Source of the DNA: a virus
DNA length: 20,124 nt
Reading direction: 5' to 3' (one strand)
Virus record (IMG/VR): IMGVR_UViG_3300020141_001036
Location: 1-20,124 of that record
This document shows positions 7,590 through 15,082 of this stretch, piece after piece. Under the pieces are notes generated by a model. The model searched no databases. It was not told where the DNA came from and worked only from the letters and a program-made list of their open reading frames with translations. Each line of letters begins with the position of its first letter. The stretch's first letter is position 1. Made by a program: the position numbers and the translations under genes.

Positions 7590-7963
7590 ATGGTGATGTC
7601 CTCATGGGGATGATATTTCAATACTGCACCATTCTCGCCATCTTCACTTACACTTGCTTCAATATAACGACCAGGATATGCCTTGGAAATGTATCCAATC
7701 AACTGCTCTGCAATCATTTCACAACTCATGTAATCTAGAAAAAATAAATTATCATTGTATAATGATTCCAACTCACGCTTAAACAGGATGAATTCAATGT
7801 CACGGTCATTATGACTCACTGCTACACGAACCCGAAAATGAAAAATATGTCGATGTGGATATCCTAGAAACCGGACTGCCGCCAACTTGGGATCTTCTAA
7901 TGCAGCGGGATATTTGTGAACCCCTTCTCGCTGAAATGTCACTTCAATATATCGTAAGATCAT
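7586..7963 (-). CDS. T-fold (QueD-like) protein with intact histidine triad
   Basis: A 125-residue protein that I do not know by an established name. The pattern GVHKYP (His16), then YPHRHIFHFRV (His37 and His39), and SVSEDGENGA (104-113) resembles the QueD/6-pyruvoyl-tetrahydropterin synthase fold. In that fold three histidines bind zinc, and a C-terminal Glu binds the pterin or purine. The Cys that normally precedes HGH in QueD is absent; Cys81 lies elsewhere in MSCEM. It could be a second pterin enzyme, a base-binding subunit or an accessory factor for the DpdA-like enzyme. Start and stop overlap the neighbours by 1 and 4 bases (TAATG and ATGA), and SD GGAGGAT is strong. Assignment to the fold is by motif only. 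Confidence 0.65.
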   Translation of the reverse strand: MILRYIEVTFQREGVHKYPAALEDPKLAAVRFLGYPHRHIFHFRVRVAVSHNDRDIEFILFKRELESLYNDNLFFLDYMSCEMIAEQLIGYISKAYPGRYIEASVSEDGENGAVLKYHPHEDITI

Positions 7964-9249
7964 TAAAAATCCTCCGGGAGGCTGGATGGTTGGCCATCTT
8001 CAATGGGTGAGCTATCTAAACTGCTGCCAGCATGATGCAACCAGTATTCAAAATCTTCTCGCGTTTTCACATTACGAAAATCATTCATCACACCAAATGT
8101 TTGTTCATCAACAACGCTGTGTGCATGTTCAAAGTTTTGTGATACCTGATCAACATGCCGAATGAAATTCATGGTACTTCCCACAAAGAATGCACTAAAT
8201 GCTTCGATAGGAGGCAGAAATTCGCCGTTGTGAAGGCTTTGATATTTCCGAACAGGTACATTCATTGCTTCTTGGAAAAATTTATCCTCAACAATGTAAT
8301 CAGTAACATGCTTTCGAATGTCAGCATTAATGAACGAGTAATCTTTAAATTTATCAGCAGCAAACTCTCCAGTGGATTCATCTAGATATGCTCTGCCGGG
8401 AGTGATCCATTGACAGTCAGGACCATAATACCGCCCCATTTGAACACCAGAGGTGTGAGTTGTGCTATCATAACTGATTGTGGTGTTGGCATACACTTCA
8501 TGATGTTGAAGCGCAATCACAGGAAGTAATCGTGATACTGATCCCACACCCAGCAAATGGAAATGATGTGTTGTTTTAGATAATGGCAATTGTGTGTAAT
8601 AGAATGCACGCTTACAATCTTCAAGTGTGCCTGTACCCAAGGCAACAGCACCTAATGCCACGCCGCCAATGTGTGAATGAAGTTCTTGAGGAATTTGTTC
8701 CAATGCCAATTCTGTCCATTTCACATAACTATCTAAATCATTGCCTTGAGCAATAAAGAATGGACGGGCATCGGATTTCATGTTAATGAACGTTTCAATC
8801 TGGTCACGAATATTTCGTCCTGATTGTTTAGCACACCATTCGAATTTTTCTCTGTCAAAATATTTGCTAGATGTATCAGACCGTGATGAACGTGATCCCT
8901 TCATTGATACAGGAATCTCATCGAAACTCATGGCACAATCTGAATACATTCCTTGATTGTTGTACACATCTTGCTTCAATTGAGGTGTGATGGTCTTGCC
9001 CAAGGTGATCATTTGTAGACCGCCTGAGTCAGCATAAATTTGTTTCACACCTTTCCCACGATACACACCTTTAAAGAATTCACCAAATTCTTTTTCAATG
9101 AACGCATTATATAGAAAGGAAAATTCGTGATTGTGTTTACCACGAAGTAGAGCCCACATGTCATTCAATCGTTGTGCCGTGGCTCCTTGGTGTGATTCTT
9201 TAAATCTAACTCGGAGAAAGGACAATCCTGATGCAACATATTCAAACAT
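7963..9249 (-). CDS. dpdA: DpdA/tRNA-guanine transglycosylase-like 7-deazaguanine DNA transglycosylase
   Basis: A 428-residue TGT-superfamily TIM barrel. Motifs in order: YADSGGLQ (72-79, catalytic-type Asp74), MSFDEIP (107-113, Asp110), IAQG (166-169), IGGVALG (194-200), HLLGVGS (231-237) and SYDSTTHTSG (259-268, probable nucleophile Asp261). These align with the TGT DSGGFQ, QG, GGLAVG, GVG and nucleophile-Asp motifs. The C-terminal CxCxxC zinc site of bacterial TGT is not visible, which fits the DNA-directed DpdA branch better than tRNA enzymes. DpdA exchanges guanine in DNA for a preformed 7-deazaguanine, protecting phage DNA from restriction. It is encoded with folE, queD and queE, which supports this role. 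SD AGGAG precedes the ATG. A tRNA substrate cannot be excluded from sequence alone. Confidence 0.82.
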   Translation of the reverse strand: MFEYVASGLSFLRVRFKESHQGATAQRLNDMWALLRGKHNHEFSFLYNAFIEKEFGEFFKGVYRGKGVKQIYADSGGLQMITLGKTITPQLKQDVYNNQGMYSDCAMSFDEIPVSMKGSRSSRSDTSSKYFDREKFEWCAKQSGRNIRDQIETFINMKSDARPFFIAQGNDLDSYVKWTELALEQIPQELHSHIGGVALGAVALGTGTLEDCKRAFYYTQLPLSKTTHHFHLLGVGSVSRLLPVIALQHHEVYANTTISYDSTTHTSGVQMGRYYGPDCQWITPGRAYLDESTGEFAADKFKDYSFINADIRKHVTDYIVEDKFFQEAMNVPVRKYQSLHNGEFLPPIEAFSAFFVGSTMNFIRHVDQVSQNFEHAHSVVDEQTFGVMNDFRNVKTREDFEYWLHHAGSSLDSSPIEDGQPSSLPEDF

Positions 9250-9253
9250 GACG

Positions 9254-9757
9254 TTAACTCCTGAAAATTTTTAATAGATGATGAGTCTGGTGTGTGGCAT
9301 CATCTAAAGCATTGTGATATGTGCCTTCACGGGATGTTTCAGGAATAGCAATTACTTCTCGCATTGTGCGATAGCATCTATTTTTCCAAGGACTCCATGG
9401 ACGTTTCATTTCAACTGCCTTGTATGCATTTTCCATGATGACATTATCGAAGTCGGAACCACATGCCCATGTGGGAAGTTGTTGAGTTCCATACCATTTG
9501 GAAAATGCAGTTAACGCATCAATCAATGACAAATTATTTTCACGCAATGATTCCAGGACTTCCTTGGGCTGTTTACTCCACCAACGAACGGTGTCAGCAG
9601 AAATGTCCAACCCATGCGCCTTGCAATCAGCAGCATCCACGGTGCAGTAAAATGTGTCTACAATACCTTCTTCAAGGGTAAATTTTACTGCACCAATGGA
9701 ACAAATTGCTGCATTTGATTCAGTACTCATGGTTTCCAAATCAAGCATCACATTCAT
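9254..9757 (-). CDS. DEDDh 3'-5' exonuclease (RNase T/DUF5051-like)
   Basis: A 167-residue RNase H-fold exonuclease. The acidic motifs are DLET (6-9, Asp6 and Glu8), SDFDN (101-105) and HNALDDA (148-154, His148 plus Asp152/153), together the DEDDh arrangement. The short single-domain form with WWSKQP (59-64) resembles the 3'-5' exoribonucleases of T4-like phages and the Rv2179c-type family. The substrate, RNA or DNA, is not known. A GTG at 9769 would add four residues, but SD AGGTGA overlaps the folE stop and is well spaced from ATG 9757, which is chosen. The gene sits between folE and dpdA, so a link to the modification system is possible but unproven. Confidence 0.87.
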   Translation of the reverse strand: MNVMLDLETMSTESNAAICSIGAVKFTLEEGIVDTFYCTVDAADCKAHGLDISADTVRWWSKQPKEVLESLRENNLSLIDALTAFSKWYGTQQLPTWACGSDFDNVIMENAYKAVEMKRPWSPWKNRCYRTMREVIAIPETSREGTYHNALDDATHQTHHLLKIFRS

Positions 9758-9765
9758 GGTCAATA

Positions 9766-10467
9766 TCACCTAATCAGATGCATGAATTCAGAACGAAGTG
9801 CGGGATCAGCTTTAAAGGCACCACCCAATTTAGAAGTGACTGTTGTGGAATGGGGGTCTTGAACACCACGCGCCTTCACACAGAAATGTTCTGCATCAAT
9901 CACAACAGCAACATCATCAGTTTCCAGAATGAATGCCAGTGCATGATAAATTTGTTCAGCTAGTCTTTCTTGAACTTGTGGACGGCGCGAAAAATATTCC
10001 ACGACACGATTCAGCTTACTTAGTCCAAGAACTTTCTTACGAGGGATATAGGCCACATGCGCCACACCTGAAATGGTCACGAAATGATGCTCACAGCATG
10101 ATGTCACTGTGATGTCACGCTCCAACACCATTTCATCATACCCCATTTTGTTTTCAATGGCAGTACACTTGGGGAACATTGCCGGATCCAATCCCCAAAA
10201 CAATTCATTCACAAACATTTTAGCAACACGCGCAGGACTATCCATGAGACTGTCATCAGTCAAATCCATGCCAAGTGTTGTCATGATCTCAGTGAAGTGC
10301 TTTTCAATCTTCTTCACCTTCTTGTCTGCAAACTCACCTGTGTCATTGAAAGGTGTTTCAACACCCAACTCCACGAGATGCTTATGCACCTTTGCTCCAA
10401 GTTCTGGGTCACATTTACCCAAGGCGTTACGAATGGAGTTTGCGTTATACCGCTGTTGTGCTTTCAT
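9766..10467 (-). CDS. folE: GTP cyclohydrolase I
   Basis: A 233-residue enzyme making dihydroneopterin triphosphate from GTP, the shared entry step to folate and 7-deazaguanine synthesis. The zinc site is complete: TSCCEHHF (122-129, Cys125 and His128) and EHFCVKARG (193-201, Cys196). The family segments GVAHVAYIPRKKVLGLSKL (134-152) and RRPQVQERL are intact, as is the C-terminal HSTTVTSKLGG. The frame is open up to 10530, but that would overlap queE by about 60 bases and lacks an SD. ATG 10467 follows the queE stop by one base with SD GGGAG six bases upstream. Context with queE and the queD-family gene points to 7-deazaguanine rather than folate. Confidence 0.95.
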   Translation of the reverse strand: MKAQQRYNANSIRNALGKCDPELGAKVHKHLVELGVETPFNDTGEFADKKVKKIEKHFTEIMTTLGMDLTDDSLMDSPARVAKMFVNELFWGLDPAMFPKCTAIENKMGYDEMVLERDITVTSCCEHHFVTISGVAHVAYIPRKKVLGLSKLNRVVEYFSRRPQVQERLAEQIYHALAFILETDDVAVVIDAEHFCVKARGVQDPHSTTVTSKLGGAFKADPALRSEFMHLIR

Positions 10468-10468
10468 A

Positions 10469-11374
10469 TTATCTCCCAATGACGTTGCCAAAGACATAAC
10501 AATGATTTCGTGTGGCAACCTTATAACCACGATTCATTGCTTCAATACATAATTCACCAATACCTGCATCTTCCTGGACATCCTTCGTGGCACCCACAGG
10601 CATCACCCAGACAGCAGGCATGTTGTACTTACATAGAAATCTAATCGCATTCACATGATTGTCAAGTTCATTCCAGTTTTCTGTTGTACCATTACATACA
10701 AATTTTAAAATGGATGTGCTATTGGTCAAGGTGTACTCATGGATGTTTTCTGCACTCACTACATGGTTTTCACCAGATACTGTGAACAATTTCGGACTCA
10801 TTGCCCAATGCCAGCGTGTTTTTTCTGTGGACAGGAATGGGAATTCTGAACTAATGAAATTTCGTAGTTCATCAGAAATGGTTTGTGTGGCATTGGTTTC
10901 CACCGTGACAATTGCAGGCGCATTATTTCTTCGATGCAATTCACGAAGAATTTCCATCATCGCCTTTTGCTGCATCATGGGTTCACCACCAGTGAAGCAC
11001 AGCATGATGGGTTGATTGGTTTTCGGATGAATGAATAATCCTTCTGGATTATGTTCGCTTGTATTCGCGGCAATCAACCGATCAGCAATTTCTGCTGGGT
11101 TGGCGTCTTGTGCCAGATGTTTGAAACGCTGTGACCAGGAATATGATGAGTCACACCCAAACTTCCATACAGGAAGATCATTGACACTTTTTACTGAATC
11201 CACATCAAACGTTTGAAATGGCAATTCATATGTGGAGGGATCCGTTGGATTCTTTTGACCAAAGCCATTGCAATTTAAATTGCAACCAAAGAATCGGAAC
11301 CAAACAGAAGGTGTGCCTGCCAATTCAGCTTCACCTTGGAATGAATAGAAAATTTCAGAATATCGAATACGCAT
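10469..11374 (-). CDS. queE: Radical SAM 7-carboxy-7-deazaguanine synthase-like protein (phage QueE)
   Basis: A 301-residue radical SAM protein, longer than typical bacterial QueE (about 210-240). EIFYSFQGEAELAGTPSVW is the QueE N-terminal signature. QueE normally carries CxxxCxxC. Here GCNLNCNGFG gives Cys31 and Cys35, the third position is Phe38, and a Cys appears after an insertion of about 35 residues in FGCDSSYSW (Cys74), which matches the usual WCDTxYSW context. So the cluster motif seems split by an insertion, as in other phage QueE-like proteins. LCFTGGEPMMQQ and TVETNAT are the SAM- and substrate-binding strands. QueE contracts 6-carboxytetrahydropterin to carboxydeazaguanine. SD GAGGTGA precedes the ATG. 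It is the first gene of the operon behind the 11401-11428 promoter. Confidence 0.88.
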   Translation of the reverse strand: MRIRYSEIFYSFQGEAELAGTPSVWFRFFGCNLNCNGFGQKNPTDPSTYELPFQTFDVDSVKSVNDLPVWKFGCDSSYSWSQRFKHLAQDANPAEIADRLIAANTSEHNPEGLFIHPKTNQPIMLCFTGGEPMMQQKAMMEILRELHRRNNAPAIVTVETNATQTISDELRNFISSEFPFLSTEKTRWHWAMSPKLFTVSGENHVVSAENIHEYTLTNSTSILKFVCNGTTENWNELDNHVNAIRFLCKYNMPAVWVMPVGATKDVQEDAGIGELCIEAMNRGYKVATRNHCYVFGNVIGR

Positions 11375-11400
11375 TAGTCACCTCACATAGTATAACAAGT

Positions 11401-11428
11401 AATATACACATTATTTAGGAATTGTCAA
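11401..11428 (-). promoter_or_regulatory. Sigma-70-type promoter of the deazaguanine operon
   Basis: On the minus strand TTGACA (11423-11428) is followed by a 16-base spacer and TATATT (11401-11406). It lies in the short gap after gp55, and the -10 box ends 26 bases before the queE ATG. This repeats the layout in front of uvsY. Host RNA polymerase would be expected to use it early in infection. Confidence 0.72.
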
Positions 11429-11431
11429 TCT

Positions 11432-12070
11432 TCAATCGTATTCAATTTCCACGATGTTCACCTTTTCCACTAATTCATCAATCAATTCATTTTCTTCCAT
11501 CATGGAAATTTCACGGTGTTCAGCATCTTTTTTCTGTAGATATTTTGGCTTTCTTTTTACTGTTGTGTCTTTCTTCACATCATGCAATTCTTGATTGGCT
11601 AAATCAACCTGAGTTTTCAAATATTTTAAAAATCCATTGTCATAGCTGCCTTCATCATGCACTTGGCGAATAATGCCTTCCACATCCATGGATTCAATGT
11701 ATCGGTATTTGGTTTGAAGATGCCGTTTTTCTTTTTGAATCCGTCGAACAAATGCATAATATGCGATTTGTGTGAAATAGGCGAACGGATTACTGGACTT
11801 GGCGGGATCAAAATTGTCCATGTAAATTAAACAATTTTCAATTGCGTCGAGAATCATATCTTCTCGGAAACTGTAATTGATGAAATTGCTTTTGTAGGCA
11901 AGATGATTGGCAATTTTAATGAAACAATCACCTATGTAATCAGGAACTTGTGGTCGTTCTTCATTTACAGCTTTAGCTGCATGAACTAGTTGTTTAAAAT
12001 CAATGAGTGATTGTAAAAACTTTTTATTATCAATGTAATGTCTGTTTTCATCCTTCTTCATCTTCGCCAT
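11432..12070 (-). CDS. 55: Late-transcription sigma factor gp55
   Basis: A 212-residue homologue of T4 gp55 (185 residues), the diverged sigma factor that directs host RNA polymerase to TATAAATA late promoters. Recognisable blocks are the N-terminal YIDNKKFLQSLIDFK (10-24), and the core-binding/DNA-binding segment FREDMILDAIENCLIYMDNF followed by NPFAYFTQIAYYAFVRRIQKEK, which closely follows T4 gp55 (SWKQEMI..NFDE..NPHAYITQ). The C-terminal tail is acidic and hydrophobic, as expected for sliding-clamp (gp45) contact. Several ATGs occur at the N-terminus; ATG 12070 has SD GGAG at good spacing, so it is preferred over 12097. Exact late boxes in the same window supply its targets. Confidence 0.93.
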   Translation of the reverse strand: MAKMKKDENRHYIDNKKFLQSLIDFKQLVHAAKAVNEERPQVPDYIGDCFIKIANHLAYKSNFINYSFREDMILDAIENCLIYMDNFDPAKSSNPFAYFTQIAYYAFVRRIQKEKRHLQTKYRYIESMDVEGIIRQVHDEGSYDNGFLKYLKTQVDLANQELHDVKKDTTVKRKPKYLQKKDAEHREISMMEENELIDELVEKVNIVEIEYD

Positions 12071-12485
12071 ATTGTTCTCCATGATTATCAATGTCAATTA
12101 TTCGAACTTCACCTGGTGTAACTTCACGGAGAAATTCTATAACAGCATTAGAAATCTCCAATCTTTTTTGTGTTTCAGTTACATGAAACATGTATCTATC
12201 ATATTGTTCTCGTACTTCAGGTTTCAAATCGCCCATGGTAAGAACAATGTCAGCACTAATCACAAACTCTGTGCTGTCACTCAATCCAATCCAAGGACGC
12301 AACATGAAACTTTCACCTATAATTTGATTGTCTTTGCGTGTTTCACGCATTGGAACCACTTGCACCGGTAGATTTAAACATAGATGTGTTTCAGTTGCCG
12401 ATGACTGTATATCTTGTTGCATAGTACAGATGATGGATTCACCTGTTTTCAATCGAATAACTTTGTAAAAATTATCATTGTCCAT
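12048..12485 (-). CDS. Conserved small phage protein, possibly Sm-like barrel
   Basis: A 145-residue protein between uvsW and gp55. I do not recognise a proven function. The N-terminal half (FYKVIRLKTGESIICTM and later GESFMLRPWIGLSDSTEFVIS) is rich in short beta strands, with a pattern reminiscent of Sm/LSm-like barrels; this is a weak inference. The C-terminal part, EQYDRYMFHVTETQKRLE, is helical, and the tail is acidic. A start at 12527 is possible but would overlap uvsW by over 50 bases. ATG 12485 overlaps the uvsW stop by 11 bases, which suggests translational coupling, though its SD is weak. The same position is occupied by an uncharacterised gene in related T4-like phages. Confidence 0.68.
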   Translation of the reverse strand: MDNDNFYKVIRLKTGESIICTMQQDIQSSATETHLCLNLPVQVVPMRETRKDNQIIGESFMLRPWIGLSDSTEFVISADIVLTMGDLKPEVREQYDRYMFHVTETQKRLEISNAVIEFLREVTPGEVRIIDIDNHGEQYGEDEEG

Positions 12486-13959
12486 GAAGTGGTACCGTGA
12501 GAAATTTATACGAAAATCCTTCTTCATTGTATATCTTTACACGTTCAATGAGATGCAGCAGGGTGTAATTCTTGTGTGTCTTCCAAGAAAGATTATCCCC
12601 GATATCATATAATTTACAACTTGCCTTTTGTTCACCAAGACGGAGTCCACGACCGATACTTTGTAAGTTTCTGATTCGAGATTTCGTTGGAGAAGCAAAC
12701 ACCACGTTGTGTAAGTTTCTAATATTTATCCCAGTTGAAAACGTACCGTAGGACGCTACAATGATGGCATCATGTTGTGTTTCGGTGATGGCTCGGATGT
12801 GTTCTCTATCTTCTGCTTCCACGCCCCCGTGCACAAAAAATATTTTTCGGTTGCCATCAATCTTGTCTTTCAACAATTCATACAATATTTTTCCATGTTT
12901 TTCAACAAATTGAAACAACAACAAGGTGTTTCCTTTTTGATCCAACACTAAATTTCGAATAAACAAATTTCTTTTCGGATGAGTAACCAACCAATCCAAT
13001 TCTTGTTGGTAATTGAAATTCTTGCATAGCTGTTTTTCTTCATCCGAGTAATCTAGTTGTAAACAACAAATTTTCAACTCCGCCAATTGTTTTGTATCCA
13101 TCAACTTTTTTGTAGTTGTCACTTTATGAACAGCACCAAATAATCCTTCTAGCACCAGTCGATGTGTTTTTGTCCCATCCAATGTACCTGTTGTTCCTAT
13201 TTTATACGGTGCTTTGGTACACTTATGTAGAATGGAAGTTAATGATTTTGCTTTGAACAAATGACACTCATCTCCATAGATCACATCAAAGTTTTCAAAA
13301 TAGCTTTTCGGCATCTTGTAAATACTTTGCCATGTGGAAATCACCACGGAAACATCGGTGATTTTTTCCTTGCCCGAATAGATGCGCGCGCAGTTCTCAG
13401 ATACTTTCCAATCCTGCGTTGTAGCATAATCAGCAAAGTCACCATATAGTTGCTCCACCAATGAAGTTGTAGGTACAATAATCAATTGCCGTCTATTGAA
13501 CTGTTGATGCCACCGAACAAGTGTGTAAATGATTAAACTCTTTCCACTTGCGGTTGGTGACAACAACAATGTTCGTCCTGTTGTGATGGAATGTTGCACA
13601 GCATCAAGTTGATAATCTCGGATGGCAACAGGCTTTCCATTTGAATGATAGTTTAACGATTGTATAAAGGTGGGTAAAGCAGCAATATCATCACCAATGA
13701 ACTTGGTGGCATCGTGAAACTCATACGAATTGGTTTTACAAAATTCTCTAACATACGGCAAAAGCCCGACATATAATTCTCGGGTGAAGATGCTCAGTAA
13801 ACGAATTTTACCATCCCAGAGCTTTGCACGATATTGTGGTGTGAATTGAGCACCTGGGACAGCAAACGTGAAAAAATCATTGAGTTCAAGTAACACATCA
13901 GGATCAGCATCCACATACAAGTACACATCATCTTTCTTTTTCAATGTGATTTTACTCAT
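12475..13959 (-). CDS. uvsW: Recombination DNA-RNA helicase UvsW
   Basis: A 494-residue superfamily 2 helicase, close to T4 UvsW (503). After an N-terminal substrate-binding domain (about 1-110), motif I is SPTASGKS (134-141) and motif II is DECH (230-233). Motif III is TTGTLDG (256-262). Motif V is GTFSTGINI, followed by motif VI QSIGRGLR in the second RecA-like lobe. UvsW unwinds R-loops and branched DNA, and switches the phage from origin-dependent to recombination-dependent replication. It overlaps uvsY by ATGA, as expected for a coexpressed UvsY-UvsW pair. Both belong to the unit driven by the 14422-14450 promoter. Confidence 0.95.
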   Translation of the reverse strand: MSKITLKKKDDVYLYVDADPDVLLELNDFFTFAVPGAQFTPQYRAKLWDGKIRLLSIFTRELYVGLLPYVREFCKTNSYEFHDATKFIGDDIAALPTFIQSLNYHSNGKPVAIRDYQLDAVQHSITTGRTLLLSPTASGKSLIIYTLVRWHQQFNRRQLIIVPTTSLVEQLYGDFADYATTQDWKVSENCARIYSGKEKITDVSVVISTWQSIYKMPKSYFENFDVIYGDECHLFKAKSLTSILHKCTKAPYKIGTTGTLDGTKTHRLVLEGLFGAVHKVTTTKKLMDTKQLAELKICCLQLDYSDEEKQLCKNFNYQQELDWLVTHPKRNLFIRNLVLDQKGNTLLLFQFVEKHGKILYELLKDKIDGNRKIFFVHGGVEAEDREHIRAITETQHDAIIVASYGTFSTGINIRNLHNVVFASPTKSRIRNLQSIGRGLRLGEQKASCKLYDIGDNLSWKTHKNYTLLHLIERVKIYNEEGFSYKFLTVPLHGQ

Positions 13960-14396
13960 ACACCACCATTGGTGAACTTATACCATTCAATTGAGGATTT
14001 GATGTCCCATGTTCTGCTGTTAATGCTCTTGATGATTTGTTCCAATTGATACAACACCGTTTTAATGTATTCCAATTTATCCATGGCACGGATCATATCA
14101 TCATCGGTGTTCATGGTGTCCTCCATTTCATTTTTCAATGGACGATTGCTCAAAAATTGGTCCCATCCAAGTTCCACCAATTCCTCCTTGGACAGTTCAC
14201 CACGATAATAGCGTTGCTTGAGTTTCCGCAACCGTAAACAATCCGCCTCGGCTTTCCGATATTGAAGCCGAGTGGATGTTAACATGTTAAGATATTTGGC
14301 ATGCAGTTCAGGAACCCGGGCAGCACTTCTTCCCAAATTGGTTTGATCTATTTTACAATCATCCACCCAAAGACTTTGAATTTCAATCAGTTTCAT
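13956..14396 (-). CDS. uvsY: Recombination mediator UvsY
   Basis: A 146-residue, helix-rich, charged protein of the same size class as T4 UvsY (137). It matches in layout: an N-terminal DDCKID segment, a central basic helix ending RLRKLKQRYYRGEL (positions about 55-68, compare ALKARLDYYSG in T4), and a C-terminal helix with IIKSINSRTWDIKSSIEW (compare LDAIKSRGFAIKHI). UvsY loads the UvsX recombinase onto gp32-covered single-stranded DNA. Position directly before uvsW is the T4-superfamily norm. The start ATG at 14396 has the strong SD GGAGG and lies about 25 bases behind a consensus promoter. Confidence 0.9.
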   Translation of the reverse strand: MKLIEIQSLWVDDCKIDQTNLGRSAARVPELHAKYLNMLTSTRLQYRKAEADCLRLRKLKQRYYRGELSKEELVELGWDQFLSNRPLKNEMEDTMNTDDDMIRAMDKLEYIKTVLYQLEQIIKSINSRTWDIKSSIEWYKFTNGGV

Positions 14397-14421
14397 ATCC
14401 CTACCTCCACAATATATACAA

Positions 14422-14450
14422 AATATAAGAGATGCTAGCTATGCTGTCAA
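14422..14450 (-). promoter_or_regulatory. Consensus sigma-70-type promoter before uvsY
   Basis: On the minus strand TTGACA (14445-14450) is followed by 17 bases and TATATT (14422-14427): perfect -35, near-perfect -10, ideal spacing. The -35 overlaps the last codons of the tail gene. The uvsY SD follows directly, giving a leader of about 20 bases. The expected user is unmodified host RNA polymerase, early. Confidence 0.8.
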
Positions 14451-15082
14451 GTCCTGGTGATTAAACTTTCCACGGTGAAGTAGTTGTATTTGAACTGCGC
14501 TTGTGCTGTGAAATATTGGGTGCTTCCAGTTGATACATCGAAATCCAACCCAGACAGTGATATTGGAAAGCAGTTGATGAAATTCAATCTGGCGATGGGA
14601 TGATTGTTGGAATCCAATGCCAACAAGGATGCATCACTGAAATCCGTGGAGTCAGTGTTTCTGACAACTGGTGTGCCATCCGCCAATCGCCCAGATGGAT
14701 TTCTTCCTGGATTTTTCAAAATGGATTGATTCTCGAATCGTTGTTGAAACCGATCGTTGTTATCAGGTGCTCCTAGATCCAGCAACCAGTTGTACAATTC
14801 AATGTAGTTTGCCATATCTTCTTGGATCATGAACCGAATACTCAGTTCACCATAGGAGAGTTTTTCACCTGGATACGGGAGGTCCAGCAAAGGTGTTTGT
14901 TGAATTGCATATCCCAGATTGATTGAAGGGATATTGGCAGATTGACAAAAGTATGTCACCTTTGGAAGATTTTGAAGCACAAACCGAAAACCATTAGGCC
15001 GTAGATAATCCAACTTGGTTGGTTGACGATTTTCCCATGATGCTTCAGGAAGGGTGATTTTATTGGATGTAATAGTTGTCAT
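14447..15082 (-). CDS. T4 gp19-like tail tube family structural protein
   Basis: A 211-residue virion protein. RPNGFRFVLQNLPKVTYFCQ (28-47), PSINLGYAIQQTPLLDLPYPG (positions about 52-72) and GELSIRFMIQEDMANYIELYNWL form the beta-sandwich-plus-helix pattern of the myovirus tail-tube superfamily (gp19/gp54-like). The C-terminal part ends in FTAQAQFKYNYFTVES, the typical last strand. In T4-like cyanophages a tail gene, often gp3, sits between gp23 and uvsY, so position also fits a tail component. Whether it is the main tube protein, a tube initiator or a terminator cannot be settled here. It is expressed from an exact late box at 15171-15178. Its own SD is poor. Confidence 0.75.
   Translation of the reverse strand: MTTITSNKITLPEASWENRQPTKLDYLRPNGFRFVLQNLPKVTYFCQSANIPSINLGYAIQQTPLLDLPYPGEKLSYGELSIRFMIQEDMANYIELYNWLLDLGAPDNNDRFQQRFENQSILKNPGRNPSGRLADGTPVVRNTDSTDFSDASLLALDSNNHPIARLNFINCFPISLSGLDFDVSTGSTQYFTAQAQFKYNYFTVESLITRT

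Noticed and set aside
10468-10530. 21-residue extension of FolE
   Set aside because: It overlaps queE, lacks an SD, and the ATG at 10467 has a well-placed GGGAG.
12721-12735. GATAAATA inside uvsW as a late promoter
   Set aside because: Not exact, lies in coding sequence, and no gene starts nearby.
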